In this document: piece after piece, positions 52,794 to 61,373 of the stretch
How the letters are laid out: every line of letters begins with the position of its first letter
Numbering within the stretch: the stretch's first letter is position 1
Source: Paenibacillus sp. PvR098
GTDB taxonomy: Bacteria > Bacillota > Bacilli > Paenibacillales > NBRC-103111
NCBI RefSeq assembly: GCF_017833255.1
Contig: NZ_JAFIBU010000001.1
Coordinates: 1,240,001-1,304,000, forward strand
DNA length: 64,000 nt
Reading direction: 5' to 3'
The notes under the pieces: model-generated
What the model was told of the DNA's origin: nothing
Database searches by the model: none
Seen by the model: only the letters and a program-made list of their open reading frames with translations
Translations under genes and position numbers: made by a program

Positions 52794-52919
52794 TCATTTA
52801 TGGACTTCACACCCATCGGGGGTTTCAACAGGATCACCCACAATCGTATTGACATCTACCATTTCCTTGATATTTTCCATCGCGACTTTCATTAGACCTT
52901 GTATTGGATGTTCGGTCAT
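52794..52919 (-). pseudogene. ytfJ: Truncated 5' end of ytfJ
   Basis: A 41-aa frame starting MTEHPIQGLMKVAMENIKEM and reaching TPDG, then the foreign tail CEVHK and a stop. The homology to the full ytfJ ends exactly at the CCCGATGGG at 52812-52823. It lies 77 nt after the ytfI stop, in the place where ytfJ sits in related genomes, and has a normal start region (AGGAAGTTC). The core GerW domain is absent, so it cannot be functional. Confidence 0.85.
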
Positions 52920-52996
52920 CAAGAACTTCCTCCTTAAAAAGTAAGGTTCAACCACATTAACTTAAACATCTATATGGTGTCCTTTAAGCCGTATGA

Positions 52997-53689
52997 TTAT
53001 GTAGATTCAGCGGTTTCCGAAGGCAGCAGCACGCTTCTCCAAGCACGCAGCCCGCCTTTGACTTTGAGAATACGAAGCAGCAATCTAAAGACAGCGCTGA
53101 TTATATGGCACAGTCGTATTTGCAGTGTGCAAACCCCTTCAATCAAGAGCAGCTTTTGATTGAAAGCCGGCATGACCTGAAGATGAGGCTGAATGTCTAA
53201 ACGGATATACCGGGAAAGGAATCCTATGATTGATGTTTTGATTCCCCAGAGAGCTCCCACAAGGAAGGCCGTCTCAGGGGCATCCCCGATACCGACCGAA
53301 GTCTTCCAATTCAGCTGAGTGCAGTGGATTCGGCGTACGGTTCCTAACAGCCATTCGTGAAAATGAAAACAATTCTTAAGCAAGATTTGTATATTTTCGT
53401 ATGCTTCCTTAATTTTCTCCACATTTATCTGCTTCTTTTGATCTTTTATCAAATGATGGGCTTTCGCATTCACCTGCTCCATCTTCAGCTCTAAACCTTC
53501 CGCCCAATTTTTGAAATGAAGCATGGGGATATTGTAGTTCACATTCAACAGACCGAGCAGCGCACGGAAATTGAATAAAATTTCATCATTATCCCCTTGA
53601 TGGGTCAGCGTTATCCGAATCCGAACCCGGCTCAGCGCCAAGATCATGATCAGCACACCAATCATCCCGGCGGCCCAAGCCCAAACCAT
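52997..53689 (-). CDS. YtfI-like protein (DUF2953)
   Basis: A 230-aa protein with one N-terminal helix (WAAGMIGVLIMILALSRV) and a middle segment rich in basic residues. Position between scpB and ytfJ and the overall pattern fit DUF2953 (YtfI). Function unknown. The ATG at 53689 follows AAGGGG; an upstream extension is rejected. Confidence 0.75.
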   Translation of the reverse strand: MVWAWAAGMIGVLIMILALSRVRIRITLTHQGDNDEILFNFRALLGLLNVNYNIPMLHFKNWAEGLELKMEQVNAKAHHLIKDQKKQINVEKIKEAYENIQILLKNCFHFHEWLLGTVRRIHCTQLNWKTSVGIGDAPETAFLVGALWGIKTSIIGFLSRYIRLDIQPHLQVMPAFNQKLLLIEGVCTLQIRLCHIISAVFRLLLRILKVKGGLRAWRSVLLPSETAEST

Positions 53690-53737
53690 ATCAAGCAACC
53701 CCTTCCTGCAGGCGGACCATCGTCCCGAAAACATAAA

Positions 53738-53787
53738 AAACCCCTAGATCGCAAGAAGCTTGCCGCTTCTTCTCCTCAGGAGTTAGT
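53738..53787 (-). terminator. Terminator after scpB
   Basis: On the minus strand AAGAAGC/GCTTCTT with loop GGCAA, flanked by further CTCC/GGGG pairing, is followed by TTTTTTATG. Confidence 0.55.
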
Positions 53788-53815
53788 ATAGCCCTGCTTT
53801 GCCGAAACATGCATG

Positions 53816-54430
53816 TTACGCATGATCCGTATCATCAATCTCGTCCATGGTCACTTGCTTACCGTCCAGCTTCTCAAACAGAAGCCGCGTTTCTTCTTCC
53901 AAATTATCGTCATTCTCAAACATTGTGGTTTCCGGGAGATCGGCAATTGTGGCCAGCCCGAAATAGTCGAGAAACGATTTAGTTGTGCCATACAATATGG
54001 GCCTGCCCGGTGCATCCGCGCGGTCCACTTCATGAATCAAGTCTTTAGCAACCAGCGTTTGGAGCGCCCGATCCGACTTCACCCCGCGAATTTCCTCGAT
54101 ATCGATACGGGTGATCGGCTGCCTATAAGCGACAATCGCTAGGGTTTCTAGTGCTGCTTGCGACAAGGACGAGCGGGAAGGTGAGTAGGCCAGACGCTCA
54201 AAGTAAAGTGCGTGTTCAGGGAGCGTTGCCAGCTGGTACGTGCCTGCAAGTTCAACGATTTGAAGACCTCGGCCCTGCCGTTTCAAGTCTGACTGCAAAT
54301 CCAAAATCAATTCACGGACAAAAGCGGCGTCCTGTTCCAGCACCTCAGACAGCTGTTTGGCATCAAGCCCTTCATCCCCCGCCACAAACAGCAAGCCTTC
54401 AATAACTGATTTCATCTGTCCTAAATCCAT
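53816..54430 (-). CDS. scpB: Segregation and condensation protein B
   Basis: A 204-aa winged-helix protein that joins ScpA and SMC in the chromosome condensin. IEGLLFVAGDEGLDAKQLSE and VAYRQPITRIDIEEIRGVKS are typical. The gene starts within the end of scpA (overlap about 32 nt with the ATG at 54430; 54442 is an alternative). Translational coupling is therefore likely. Confidence 0.95.
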   Translation of the reverse strand: MDLGQMKSVIEGLLFVAGDEGLDAKQLSEVLEQDAAFVRELILDLQSDLKRQGRGLQIVELAGTYQLATLPEHALYFERLAYSPSRSSLSQAALETLAIVAYRQPITRIDIEEIRGVKSDRALQTLVAKDLIHEVDRADAPGRPILYGTTKSFLDYFGLATIADLPETTMFENDDNLEEETRLLFEKLDGKQVTMDEIDDTDHA

Positions 54431-55184
54431 TCGCCGTTTCATCCTCTCTTGCCTGTATTACAATATCGTCGAAAAGCTTGTGTTGAAAGCAAACAATCCG
54501 TTTGACCTTCATCAGCTCAAGCAATGCCAGAAACGTCACTACTACGGCATCTTTTGTCGCATCCACCTGCAAAAGCTTGGAGAAAAGGACCTTGCCCCCC
54601 TGCTTCTCCAGCGTTTCGATTACCTCAACCATCCGATCTTTGACGGAGATTTCATCCTTACGGATTTTGGCGATGGCGTTGCGGCTCTGCATCCGACGCA
54701 GCGCTTTCCGGAACGCAAGAACCAGATCCGCAACATGAAGCCCCTTGACCGGATTTCCCATGACTACAGGGACATACGGAGTTAAATCCTCGGGCTCCCG
54801 CGTATAAATGAGGCTTCGCTCCACTTCTTTATCCCGCAAATGATCAGCAATGGCTTTATATTTGCGGTATTCGATCAGCTTGGCAACAAGCTCGGACCGT
54901 GGATCGTAATCCTCATCCATCATGTAATCGTCAAAATCCAGATCGAGAATGGGAGGTTTAGGCAGCAGCATTTTGCTTTTTATCGACAACAAAGTGGCCG
55001 CCATGACTAGGAATTCACTCGTCAGCTCGAGCTCAAGCTCCTGCATGGCGTCCAAATATTCCATGTATTGATCCGTAATATCTTTGATCGGAATGTCGTA
55101 AATATCGACCTCCGCTTTATCAATCAGATGAAGCAGCAAATCAAGGGGGCCCTCAAAGGTTTCCAGTTTTACCGTGACTTTCAC
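54399..55184 (-). CDS. scpA: Segregation and condensation protein A
   Basis: A 261-aa kleisin that bridges the SMC heads. LETFEGPLDLLLHLIDKAEV and YDIPIKDITDQYMEYL open the N-domain, and VVTFLALLELMKVKRIVCFQ is the C-terminal winged helix. GTG start at 55184 behind AAGGGGGA with long spacing. Followed by scpB. Confidence 0.95.
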   Translation of the reverse strand: MKVTVKLETFEGPLDLLLHLIDKAEVDIYDIPIKDITDQYMEYLDAMQELELELTSEFLVMAATLLSIKSKMLLPKPPILDLDFDDYMMDEDYDPRSELVAKLIEYRKYKAIADHLRDKEVERSLIYTREPEDLTPYVPVVMGNPVKGLHVADLVLAFRKALRRMQSRNAIAKIRKDEISVKDRMVEVIETLEKQGGKVLFSKLLQVDATKDAVVVTFLALLELMKVKRIVCFQHKLFDDIVIQAREDETANGFRTDEISY

Positions 55185-55221
55185 TTTCCGATCGTTCCCC
55201 CTTAGGTCATGCCCTAATCAT

Positions 55222-55692
55222 TTATTTGGAGAATTGTTTGACCAAATTAGCCATTTCGATTGCGCCAGTGGCAGCTTCCCAGCCTTTGTTGCCCGCTTTC
55301 GTACCAGCGCGCTCCACGGCCTGCTCAATCGAATCCGTCGTCAGAACACCGAAGATCGTTGGCACACCGGTTTTCAGTGCGATAGCTGCGACACCTTTGG
55401 CGGCCTCGTTGCACACGAAATCAAAATGAGGAGTTGATCCGCGAATAACGGCACCAAGCGTAATCACAGCATCGTAACTTCCGCTTTCAGCCATTTTTTG
55501 TGCAATTAACGGAATTTCAAACGCCCCTGGAACCCAAGCGATTTCGATTTCGTCTTCTTGTACGCCATGACGCTTCAATGCGTCAAGAGCGCCGCCCAGC
55601 AGCTTGCCTGTGATAAATTCATTGAATCGGCCCACCACAATACCGTATTTTAAACCTTGCGACACCAAGTGTCCTTCGTACATTTTCGCCAT
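55222..55692 (-). CDS. ribH: 6,7-dimethyl-8-ribityllumazine synthase
   Basis: A 156-aa enzyme, normally a 60-mer with RibE in Bacillus. [35 protein letters not shown] and [19 protein letters not shown] are the substrate-binding motifs. Last gene of ribD-ribE-ribBA-ribH. Confidence 0.97.
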   Translation of the reverse strand: MAKMYEGHLVSQGLKYGIVVGRFNEFITGKLLGGALDALKRHGVQEDEIEIAWVPGAFEIPLIAQKMAESGSYDAVITLGAVIRGSTPHFDFVCNEAAKGVAAIALKTGVPTIFGVLTTDSIEQAVERAGTKAGNKGWEAATGAIEMANLVKQFSK

Positions 55693-55721
55693 ATCTCTCT
55701 AACTTCCCTTCATATTCAAAA

Positions 55722-56942
55722 TTATTTTTTTGCGCTAAAATCGAGCAGGTGGCCAAGTTTGGCCTGTTTTGTGTGAAGATAATTCGTGTTGTCTTCATTT
55801 TCTTCCATTTGAATAGGTACACGCTCAATCACTTCCAGGCCATAGCCTTCCAAGCCGCGAATTTTGCGGGGGTTGTTCGTGAGCAGTCGGATTTGGCGTA
55901 CACCAAGATCCTTCAGGATTTGCGCCCCGATGCCGTAGTCCCGCAAATCCGGCGCGAAGCCCAGCTTCAAGTTCGCGTCCACCGTATCAAGCCCTTGCTC
56001 CTGCAGCTTGTAGGCCTTCAGCTTATTAATCAGACCAATCCCGCGTCCTTCTTGACGCATATAGAGGAGTACCCCGGCGCCCGCTTCGTCAATTTGCTTC
56101 AGGGCCGCAGCAAGCTGCGGTCCGCAATCGCAGCGGTGGGAGTGAAACACATCGCCGGTCAAGCATTCGGAATGAACACGCACCAAGGTCGGGCTGTCGC
56201 TGTCAATCTTGCCTTTGACCAAGGCGACATGCTCCTTCAGATCCACGACATTGGTATAGGCGATCGCCGTAAAGCTTCCGAAATCGGTCGGCATTTTGAC
56301 CTCTACTTCACGCTGAACCAGCTTTTCCTTATGATTGCGGTACTTGATCAAATCTTGAATGGTGATGATTTTGAGATCATGCTTTCGGCTGATTTCCATA
56401 AGATCAGGAACCCGCGCCATCTCACCGTCTTCTTTAATGACCTCGCAGATGACGGCAGCCGGATAGGAACCGCACATGCGAGCAAGATCTACCGATGCCT
56501 CCGTATGACCGGCACGGCGCAGCACGCCGCCCTTCTTGGCAACTAACGGAAAAATGTGACCCGGCCGACGAAAGCTGTGCGGCTTGGTCTGTTCGTCGAT
56601 AAGCGACATCACGGTCCGCGAGCGCTCCGAAGCCGAGATGCCTGTCGTCGTTTCGACGTGGTCGACGGAAACCGTGAACGCGGTGCCGTGGTAATCCGTA
56701 TTCCGCGTAACCATTGGCGGCAAATCGAGCTCCTGAGCCCGTTCTTCGGTAATCGGTACGCAAACAAGCCCGCGGCCTTCTTTAATCATAAAGTTGATGA
56801 CTTCAGGCGTTGTCTTCTCGGCAAGAGCCACGAAGTCGCCTTCATTCTCACGGTCCTCATCATCCACCACGATGATGACCTTGCCGAGCATCAGATCATA
56901 AATCGCTTCTTCGATCGTATGAAACTGGATTGTGTCCGCCAT
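55722..56942 (-). CDS. ribBA: Bifunctional DHBP synthase / GTP cyclohydrolase II
   Basis: A 406-aa fusion. The N-terminal DHBP synthase (1-200) has [13 protein letters not shown] and [20 protein letters not shown]; the C-terminal GTP cyclohydrolase II has [15 protein letters not shown] (zinc ligands) and [18 protein letters not shown]. It supplies both starting compounds of riboflavin. The ATG at 56942 has AAAGGAG; the upstream frame is rejected. Confidence 0.96.
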   Translation of the reverse strand: MADTIQFHTIEEAIYDLMLGKVIIVVDDEDRENEGDFVALAEKTTPEVINFMIKEGRGLVCVPITEERAQELDLPPMVTRNTDYHGTAFTVSVDHVETTTGISASERSRTVMSLIDEQTKPHSFRRPGHIFPLVAKKGGVLRRAGHTEASVDLARMCGSYPAAVICEVIKEDGEMARVPDLMEISRKHDLKIITIQDLIKYRNHKEKLVQREVEVKMPTDFGSFTAIAYTNVVDLKEHVALVKGKIDSDSPTLVRVHSECLTGDVFHSHRCDCGPQLAAALKQIDEAGAGVLLYMRQEGRGIGLINKLKAYKLQEQGLDTVDANLKLGFAPDLRDYGIGAQILKDLGVRQIRLLTNNPRKIRGLEGYGLEVIERVPIQMEENEDNTNYLHTKQAKLGHLLDFSAKK

Positions 56943-56986
56943 CTCTCTCACTCCTTTTAATTTCGATTCAGCAGATGAAGCGCACC

Positions 56987-57652
56987 TCACATGAATCCAT
57001 GATCGGAGAGAAAAGCTTCGGTGAGCTTCGTCTTCTGTGAGGTCCCCACGCCGTCGCCACCTCGAAATGTCATAAGCCTCTCCATGTATTTGCCTAGTAC
57101 GTCTCCTTCGAGATTGACTTCATCCCCTTGCTTCTTGTACTGAAGCACAGTCTCGGCGAGCGTGTGCGGTATGATCGAAACGGTAAACGAATTCTCCGTC
57201 GCCTCAACGACCGTCAGGCTAATCCCGTCAATCGTGATAGAGCCGTGAGGAATAATATACTTTAGAATGCCCGAATCACGCGGCTCCAAGCGAAAGACGA
57301 CGGCGTTCTCTTCCGGAGTCCGGCCTGAGATCACACCGGTCGTATCCACGTGACCTTGGACAATATGGCCGCCGAAGCGGCCGTTGGCCGGCATCGCCCG
57401 TTCCAGATTGACCGGCGCGCCGGTCGAAAGCCGGGACAGGTTGGTCCGACGGAACGTTTCGGGCATCACATCTACAGTAAAGCTCGACTCGTCGTAACTA
57501 ACGACCGTGAGGCATACCCCGTTGACTGAAATACTATCGCCGAGATTTACGTCGGTGAGAATCCGTTTGGCCCCGATCGTCAGCACCATCGCCTGCCCTT
57601 GCTTTGCTATACGCCTCAGCGTTCCGATTTCTTCTATGATGCCTGTAAACAT
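56987..57652 (-). CDS. ribE: Riboflavin synthase alpha chain
   Basis: A 221-aa enzyme made of two lumazine-binding repeats. [15 protein letters not shown] opens repeat 1, with [20 protein letters not shown] and a matching [19 protein letters not shown] in repeat 2. Dismutates lumazine to riboflavin. Begins 4 nt after ribD. Confidence 0.96.
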   Translation of the reverse strand: MFTGIIEEIGTLRRIAKQGQAMVLTIGAKRILTDVNLGDSISVNGVCLTVVSYDESSFTVDVMPETFRRTNLSRLSTGAPVNLERAMPANGRFGGHIVQGHVDTTGVISGRTPEENAVVFRLEPRDSGILKYIIPHGSITIDGISLTVVEATENSFTVSIIPHTLAETVLQYKKQGDEVNLEGDVLGKYMERLMTFRGGDGVGTSQKTKLTEAFLSDHGFM

Positions 57653-57655
57653 CCG

Positions 57656-58804
57656 TTACACCCCGCTTTCACTATCGTTTTCACTATCTGTTTCATACCC
57701 GGGATAGCCGGTAATGCAGATGTCGCTCTCAAACCGCTCGACTTGAAGACGGTCCAGCCTAATGGCCTCCCGCATCGTCTCAAAGCCGGAAAAATCAAAA
57801 TTGCCGGGAGCTGCGGGTCCCCCGCCGATGATCTTTGGTGCAAAGAAGAGCACCAATTTATCCACAAGGCGCGCCTCCAGCAGCGCGCCGCTCAGCCGGC
57901 CGCCGCCTTCAACGAGCAGCGAGCCGATGTCGCGTTCGCCGAGCCGCTCCATGGCGGCGTGGAGGTCGACTGCCGGCCCCGGGCCGCAGTCGATGACCTC
58001 GACGCCGAGCGCTTCGAGCTCGCGGCGGCGCGCCTGCGGCGCCCGGTCGGTCGTCAGCACGACCGTGGGCGTCTCCCCGTCCCGCACGAGCCGTGCGCCG
58101 TGCGGGATTCGCAGCGTCGAGTCTACGACGACGCGGAGGGGATTCAGACCCGGCACCGGGAGCCGGGTCGTCAAAGCCGGATCATCGGCCAGTACGGTGC
58201 CGATGCCGACCATAATTGCCTGATGACGATGGCGCAGCGTGTGGACGTACGAGCGGGAGTCCCCGCTGGTAATCCACTTGCTGTCTCCTGTCTTGGCGGC
58301 GATTTTACCGTCCAGCGTGCTGGCGCTTTTCACGGTGACAAAAGGGCGGCGTGTGACGATGAACTTGTTGAACGCCTCGTTAAGCTCTATGGACTCGTGC
58401 TCCAGCACGCCCACTGTCACCTCAATACCGCTGGCACGCAGCCTGGCAATGCCGCTTCCCGCCACAAGCGGGTTGGGGTCCTTCGCCGCAACAACGACCC
58501 GCTTCACGCCTTCACGGATGAGGCGGTCGCTGCACGGCGGCGTCTTCCCATGATGGCTGCACGGCTCCAGCGTCACATATGCCGTACTGCCCTCCGCTTC
58601 GCTTCCGGCCATCTGCAGCGCATGGACTTCGGCATGCGCCTCACCACGCTTCAAATGCGCGCCCATCCCGATCACTCGGCCGTTCTTCACAAGCACACAG
58701 CCGACAACCGGGTTGATTCCCGTTTGCCCGGAGGCGGAGGCGCCCAGCTGCAAGGCAAGCCGCATGTAAAACTCATCGTTGATATCGCCCAAGGGCATCG
58801 TCAT
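57656..58804 (-). CDS. ribD: Bifunctional deaminase / reductase RibD
   Basis: A 382-aa fusion. The zinc deaminase domain (about 1-145) has GEAHAEVHAL and LEPCSHHGKTPPCSD; the reductase domain (about 150-382) has VKSASTLDGKIAAKTGDSKW and LLVEGGGRLSGALLEA. It works on the pyrimidine intermediate. I choose the ATG at 58804 behind GGGGAG; the next ATG at 58798 is possible. The coding strand is GC-rich, which yields long antisense open frames. Confidence 0.95.
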   Translation of the reverse strand: MTMPLGDINDEFYMRLALQLGASASGQTGINPVVGCVLVKNGRVIGMGAHLKRGEAHAEVHALQMAGSEAEGSTAYVTLEPCSHHGKTPPCSDRLIREGVKRVVVAAKDPNPLVAGSGIARLRASGIEVTVGVLEHESIELNEAFNKFIVTRRPFVTVKSASTLDGKIAAKTGDSKWITSGDSRSYVHTLRHRHQAIMVGIGTVLADDPALTTRLPVPGLNPLRVVVDSTLRIPHGARLVRDGETPTVVLTTDRAPQARRRELEALGVEVIDCGPGPAVDLHAAMERLGERDIGSLLVEGGGRLSGALLEARLVDKLVLFFAPKIIGGGPAAPGNFDFSGFETMREAIRLDRLQVERFESDICITGYPGYETDSENDSESGV

Positions 58805-58860
58805 GAACCGCTCCCCAATCTCGTTGATAATGATTTGCCAGACAAATTTGCGCGACCAAC

Positions 58861-58896
58861 GCAAAAAAGCCTCTTTTCGCAAAACAAAAAGGGGCA
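58861..58896 (-). terminator. Intrinsic terminator of the rib leader
   Basis: On the minus strand GCCCCTTTTT pairs imperfectly with AAAAGAGGC and is followed by TTTTTTGC, between the FMN riboswitch and ribD. It is probably the expression platform that closes when FMN is bound. Confidence 0.7.
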
Positions 58897-59074
58897 TGGG
58901 ATATTACTTATGGGAATGCAACGGAAATGCACAAGAAACAGATTCGCTAAGACTGATATACACCATGACAAATCGACACTGCTTGCCAGGTATAACAAAC
59001 AGACGGACGCGCAGCTCCACTTGTGAAAACACGCACATACGCAAAAACAAGACTAGGATCTTGTCACGCTTTCC

Positions 59075-59243
59075 CCTTCTCCCATCCAGACTGTACTGTC
59101 GGTCTCGGAATTACACCGAGTCCACCGGCAGTGGCTGCTCACCTAGGGAAGGCGCTTTGCTGCTGCACGGGTCACGGACTGAGTCAAGCAGCTTACGCCG
59201 CTTGACATCACCGCCGGTTGGGAATTTCACCCTGCCCCGAAGG
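59075..59243 (-). ncRNA. FMN riboswitch (RFN element)
   Basis: The minus strand starts CTTCGGGGCAGGGTGAAATT and carries ACCGGCGGTGAT, AGTCCGTGACCC, GGTGGACTCGGTGTAATTCC and GACAGTACAGTCTGGATGGG, all hallmark pieces of the RFN aptamer. It lies upstream of ribD, 270 nt from its start, and would shut the rib operon when FMN is plentiful. This explains most of the 511-nt gap before ribD. Confidence 0.97.
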
Positions 59244-59270
59244 TTCAAGCTATGCTATTATTTAAAACCA

Positions 59271-59299
59271 AGTATAACGCTTGGAGAACGCTTTGTCTA
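59271..59299 (-). promoter_or_regulatory. Probable sigma-A promoter of the rib operon
   Basis: On the minus strand TAGACA is followed after 17 nt by TATACT, about 30 nt ahead of the riboswitch. Confidence 0.6.
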
Positions 59300-59315
59300 T
59301 ACTAGTCCTGATATA

Positions 59316-59747
59316 TTACGCTTCAGTGACTTGAACGGACGCCATTTTTTCGCGGCCTTTCAAAGCATCAACATGCTCCATACCTTTTACGACTTTGCCG
59401 AAAACCGTATGCTGGCCGTCCAAATGCGGCTGCGGCTGATAGCAAATATAGAACTGGCTGCCGCCGGTGTTACGGCCTGCATGCGCCATCGCCAACGTAC
59501 CGCGCTCGTGCTTGTTCGGGTTAATCTCGCAGTTGATTGTGTAGCCAGGACCGCCGGTTCCTGTTCCTTGAGGGCAACCTCCCTGCGCTACGAAGCCAGG
59601 AATCACGCGGTGAAACACAACGCCGTTATAGAAACCGGAGCTGGCCAGCTTCTCGAAGTTAGCTACTGTATTCGGAGCGTCCTTGTCGAAGAGATCCAAC
59701 ACGATTTCGTTGCCGTCTTCCATTTTGATCGTTGCTTGCTTTGCCAT
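59316..59747 (-). CDS. ppiB: Peptidyl-prolyl cis-trans isomerase (cyclophilin type)
   Basis: A 143-aa cytosolic cyclophilin. [20 protein letters not shown] and [20 protein letters not shown] contain the catalytic Arg and substrate pocket residues. AAGGAG precedes the ATG. Position after lysA matches B. subtilis. Confidence 0.95.
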   Translation of the reverse strand: MAKQATIKMEDGNEIVLDLFDKDAPNTVANFEKLASSGFYNGVVFHRVIPGFVAQGGCPQGTGTGGPGYTINCEINPNKHERGTLAMAHAGRNTGGSQFYICYQPQPHLDGQHTVFGKVVKGMEHVDALKGREKMASVQVTEA

Positions 59748-59882
59748 AGTATATACACTCCTTATTTTCTTCGTTTATGTAACCGGAATTTTGCTTATGC
59801 AAGTATCCCAGCTCGTCCCCAACTATTTTACTATGAAAATCACTTCTGCACAAATAGTTAGAATTGCACCGTCTAAAAAACG

Positions 59883-59911
59883 TAAAAAACGCTCAGCCAT
59901 CAGCCGAGCGT
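59883..59911 (-). terminator. Terminator of lysA
   Basis: ACGCTCGGC and GCTGAGCGT form a stem followed by TTTTTACG on the minus strand, just after the lysA stop. Confidence 0.88.
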
Positions 59912-59917
59912 CCTTGA

Positions 59918-61249
59918 TCATCTTGTTTTCGTTGCCTGCTTCATTCGTTCAGGCACAACGTCATTACCGAGAAGATAGTCGAACGTCTCACGCTTCACCA
60001 CAACGTCGGCTTTTCCGTCCTTCACGAAAACTACCGCCGGGCGACGAATGCGGTTATAGTTGCTAGCCATCGCGTAATTGTATGCGCCGGTGCAGCCGAC
60101 TGCAAGCAAATCCCCTGTCTGCACCTTAGGCAGGTTTACATCCCAGATCAACATATCTCCGCTTTCACAGCATTTGCCTGCAATCGAGACCATTTCCTCA
60201 TTCGCAGCTTGAGCGCGATTGGCGAGCATGGCTTCATAAAGCGCTTCGTACAGAGCAGGCCGCGGATTATCGGTCATGCCGCCGTCTACGGCCACATATT
60301 TGCGAACGCCGGGGATATCCTTGTACGTACCAACAGTATACAAAGTCGTTCCCGCATCGCCCACGATACTGCGGCCAGGCTCCGTCCAAATTTCCGGAAG
60401 CGGATATTCGTGACGCCCGAAATTGCTGCGAACCGCATCGGTGATCGCTTTGATATATTCCGCTACAGGCAAAGGCGTATCGCCGTCCACATAACGGATG
60501 CCGAAGCCCCCGCCCAGATTGATGACGCTGAATGTAACATCAAGTTCTTGACGCACTTTCAGGGCAAAGTCCGTTACTTTGTCTACCGCCATCCGGAATC
60601 CGCCCACTTCGAAGATTTGTGAACCGATATGGGAATGCACGCCGAGCAGTGTCACATGAGACAGCTCCGTCGCTTCCTTAACGGCCTGCAGTGCAGAGCC
60701 ATTCTCCAAATCGAAGCCAAACTTGGAATCCGTTTGCCCGGTTGATATATACTCATGCGTATGCGCATCGACTCCCGGAGTAATGCGCAGCAGAATGTTG
60801 ACGTTTTGTTTTTTCTCTTCAGCAATCGCGCTCAGCATGTGCAGCTCCACGAAGTTATCAACCACGAAGCAGCCGATCCTCGCATCCACGGCCATTTCTA
60901 GTTCAAATGGAGTCTTATTGTTACCGTGGAAATGAATCCGTTCAGCGGGGAACCCTGCCTGCAGCGCGGTATACAGCTCACCGTCGGATACGACGTCCAG
61001 CGACATGCCTTCCTCTTCCACGATACGGCACATAGCCATTATGCTGAACGCTTTGCTGGCGTAAGCCACCTGGAACCGAAGCCCCGATTCGCGAAAAGCC
61101 TCCACAAATTCGCGGCAGCGCTGCCGGATCAGCGCTTCATCCATGACATAAAGCGGCGTACCGAATTTCTTTGCCAGTTCTACTGTATCGCAGCCACCGA
61201 TTTCAAGGTGTCCGTTATCATTAATTTTACTTGTGCCGTGTAGATACAT
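59918..61249 (-). CDS. lysA: Diaminopimelate decarboxylase
   Basis: A 443-aa PLP enzyme, last step of lysine synthesis. The PLP lysine is in QVAYASKAFSIMAMC, the barrel motif is LLGVHSHIGSQIFEVGGF, and INLGGGFGIRY and CCESGDMLIWD are further signatures. GGGAG is upstream. Between spoVAF and ppiB as in B. subtilis. Confidence 0.96.
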   Translation of the reverse strand: MYLHGTSKINDNGHLEIGGCDTVELAKKFGTPLYVMDEALIRQRCREFVEAFRESGLRFQVAYASKAFSIMAMCRIVEEEGMSLDVVSDGELYTALQAGFPAERIHFHGNNKTPFELEMAVDARIGCFVVDNFVELHMLSAIAEEKKQNVNILLRITPGVDAHTHEYISTGQTDSKFGFDLENGSALQAVKEATELSHVTLLGVHSHIGSQIFEVGGFRMAVDKVTDFALKVRQELDVTFSVINLGGGFGIRYVDGDTPLPVAEYIKAITDAVRSNFGRHEYPLPEIWTEPGRSIVGDAGTTLYTVGTYKDIPGVRKYVAVDGGMTDNPRPALYEALYEAMLANRAQAANEEMVSIAGKCCESGDMLIWDVNLPKVQTGDLLAVGCTGAYNYAMASNYNRIRRPAVVFVKDGKADVVVKRETFDYLLGNDVVPERMKQATKTR

Positions 61250-61373
61250 CGTGTGTTACTCCCTCTTCCCTTACAAGACATTACCTCTAAAGTAACACAG
61301 ATGGACTCGGACTGACAACAAGCAAAAGCTTTCCTATGAAACGAAATACCTTAAGGTTGTCACCGGCACATCC

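Larger units (their letters stand above)
48350..52823. mobile_element. AT-rich accessory insert within ytfJ, bounded by a CCCATCGGGGGT direct repeat
   Basis: The same 12-bp CCCATCGGGGGT is in ytfJ at 48350-48361 and in the truncated ytfJ copy at 52812-52823. Beyond it the truncated copy diverges at once into a short tail and stop. A 29-bp identical segment occurs at 48390-48418 and 52852-52880, in conserved coding sequence. Between them lie AT-rich genes unlike the neighbours: XRE regulator, SIR2-like gene, lipoprotein and IS. This fits insertion at or near the 12-mer into host ytfJ with a replacement 5' half. No integrase is visible, so it is either decayed or mobilised in trans. The bounds are inferred. 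Confidence 0.6.

Noticed and set aside
48390-52880. The 29-bp identity between the two ytfJ copies as a classical att site
   Set aside because: It lies in a highly conserved coding segment and is followed by mismatches before the breakpoint; the 12-mer at the exact loss of homology is the better candidate.
55749-56546. A 265-codon plus-strand frame over ribBA
   Set aside because: Antisense shadow of a clearly identified enzyme.
57599-59026. A 475-codon plus-strand open frame across ribD
   Set aside because: It is antisense to GC-rich ribD, rich in Arg/His/Ala without motifs, and has no ribosome site; ribD on the other strand is certain.
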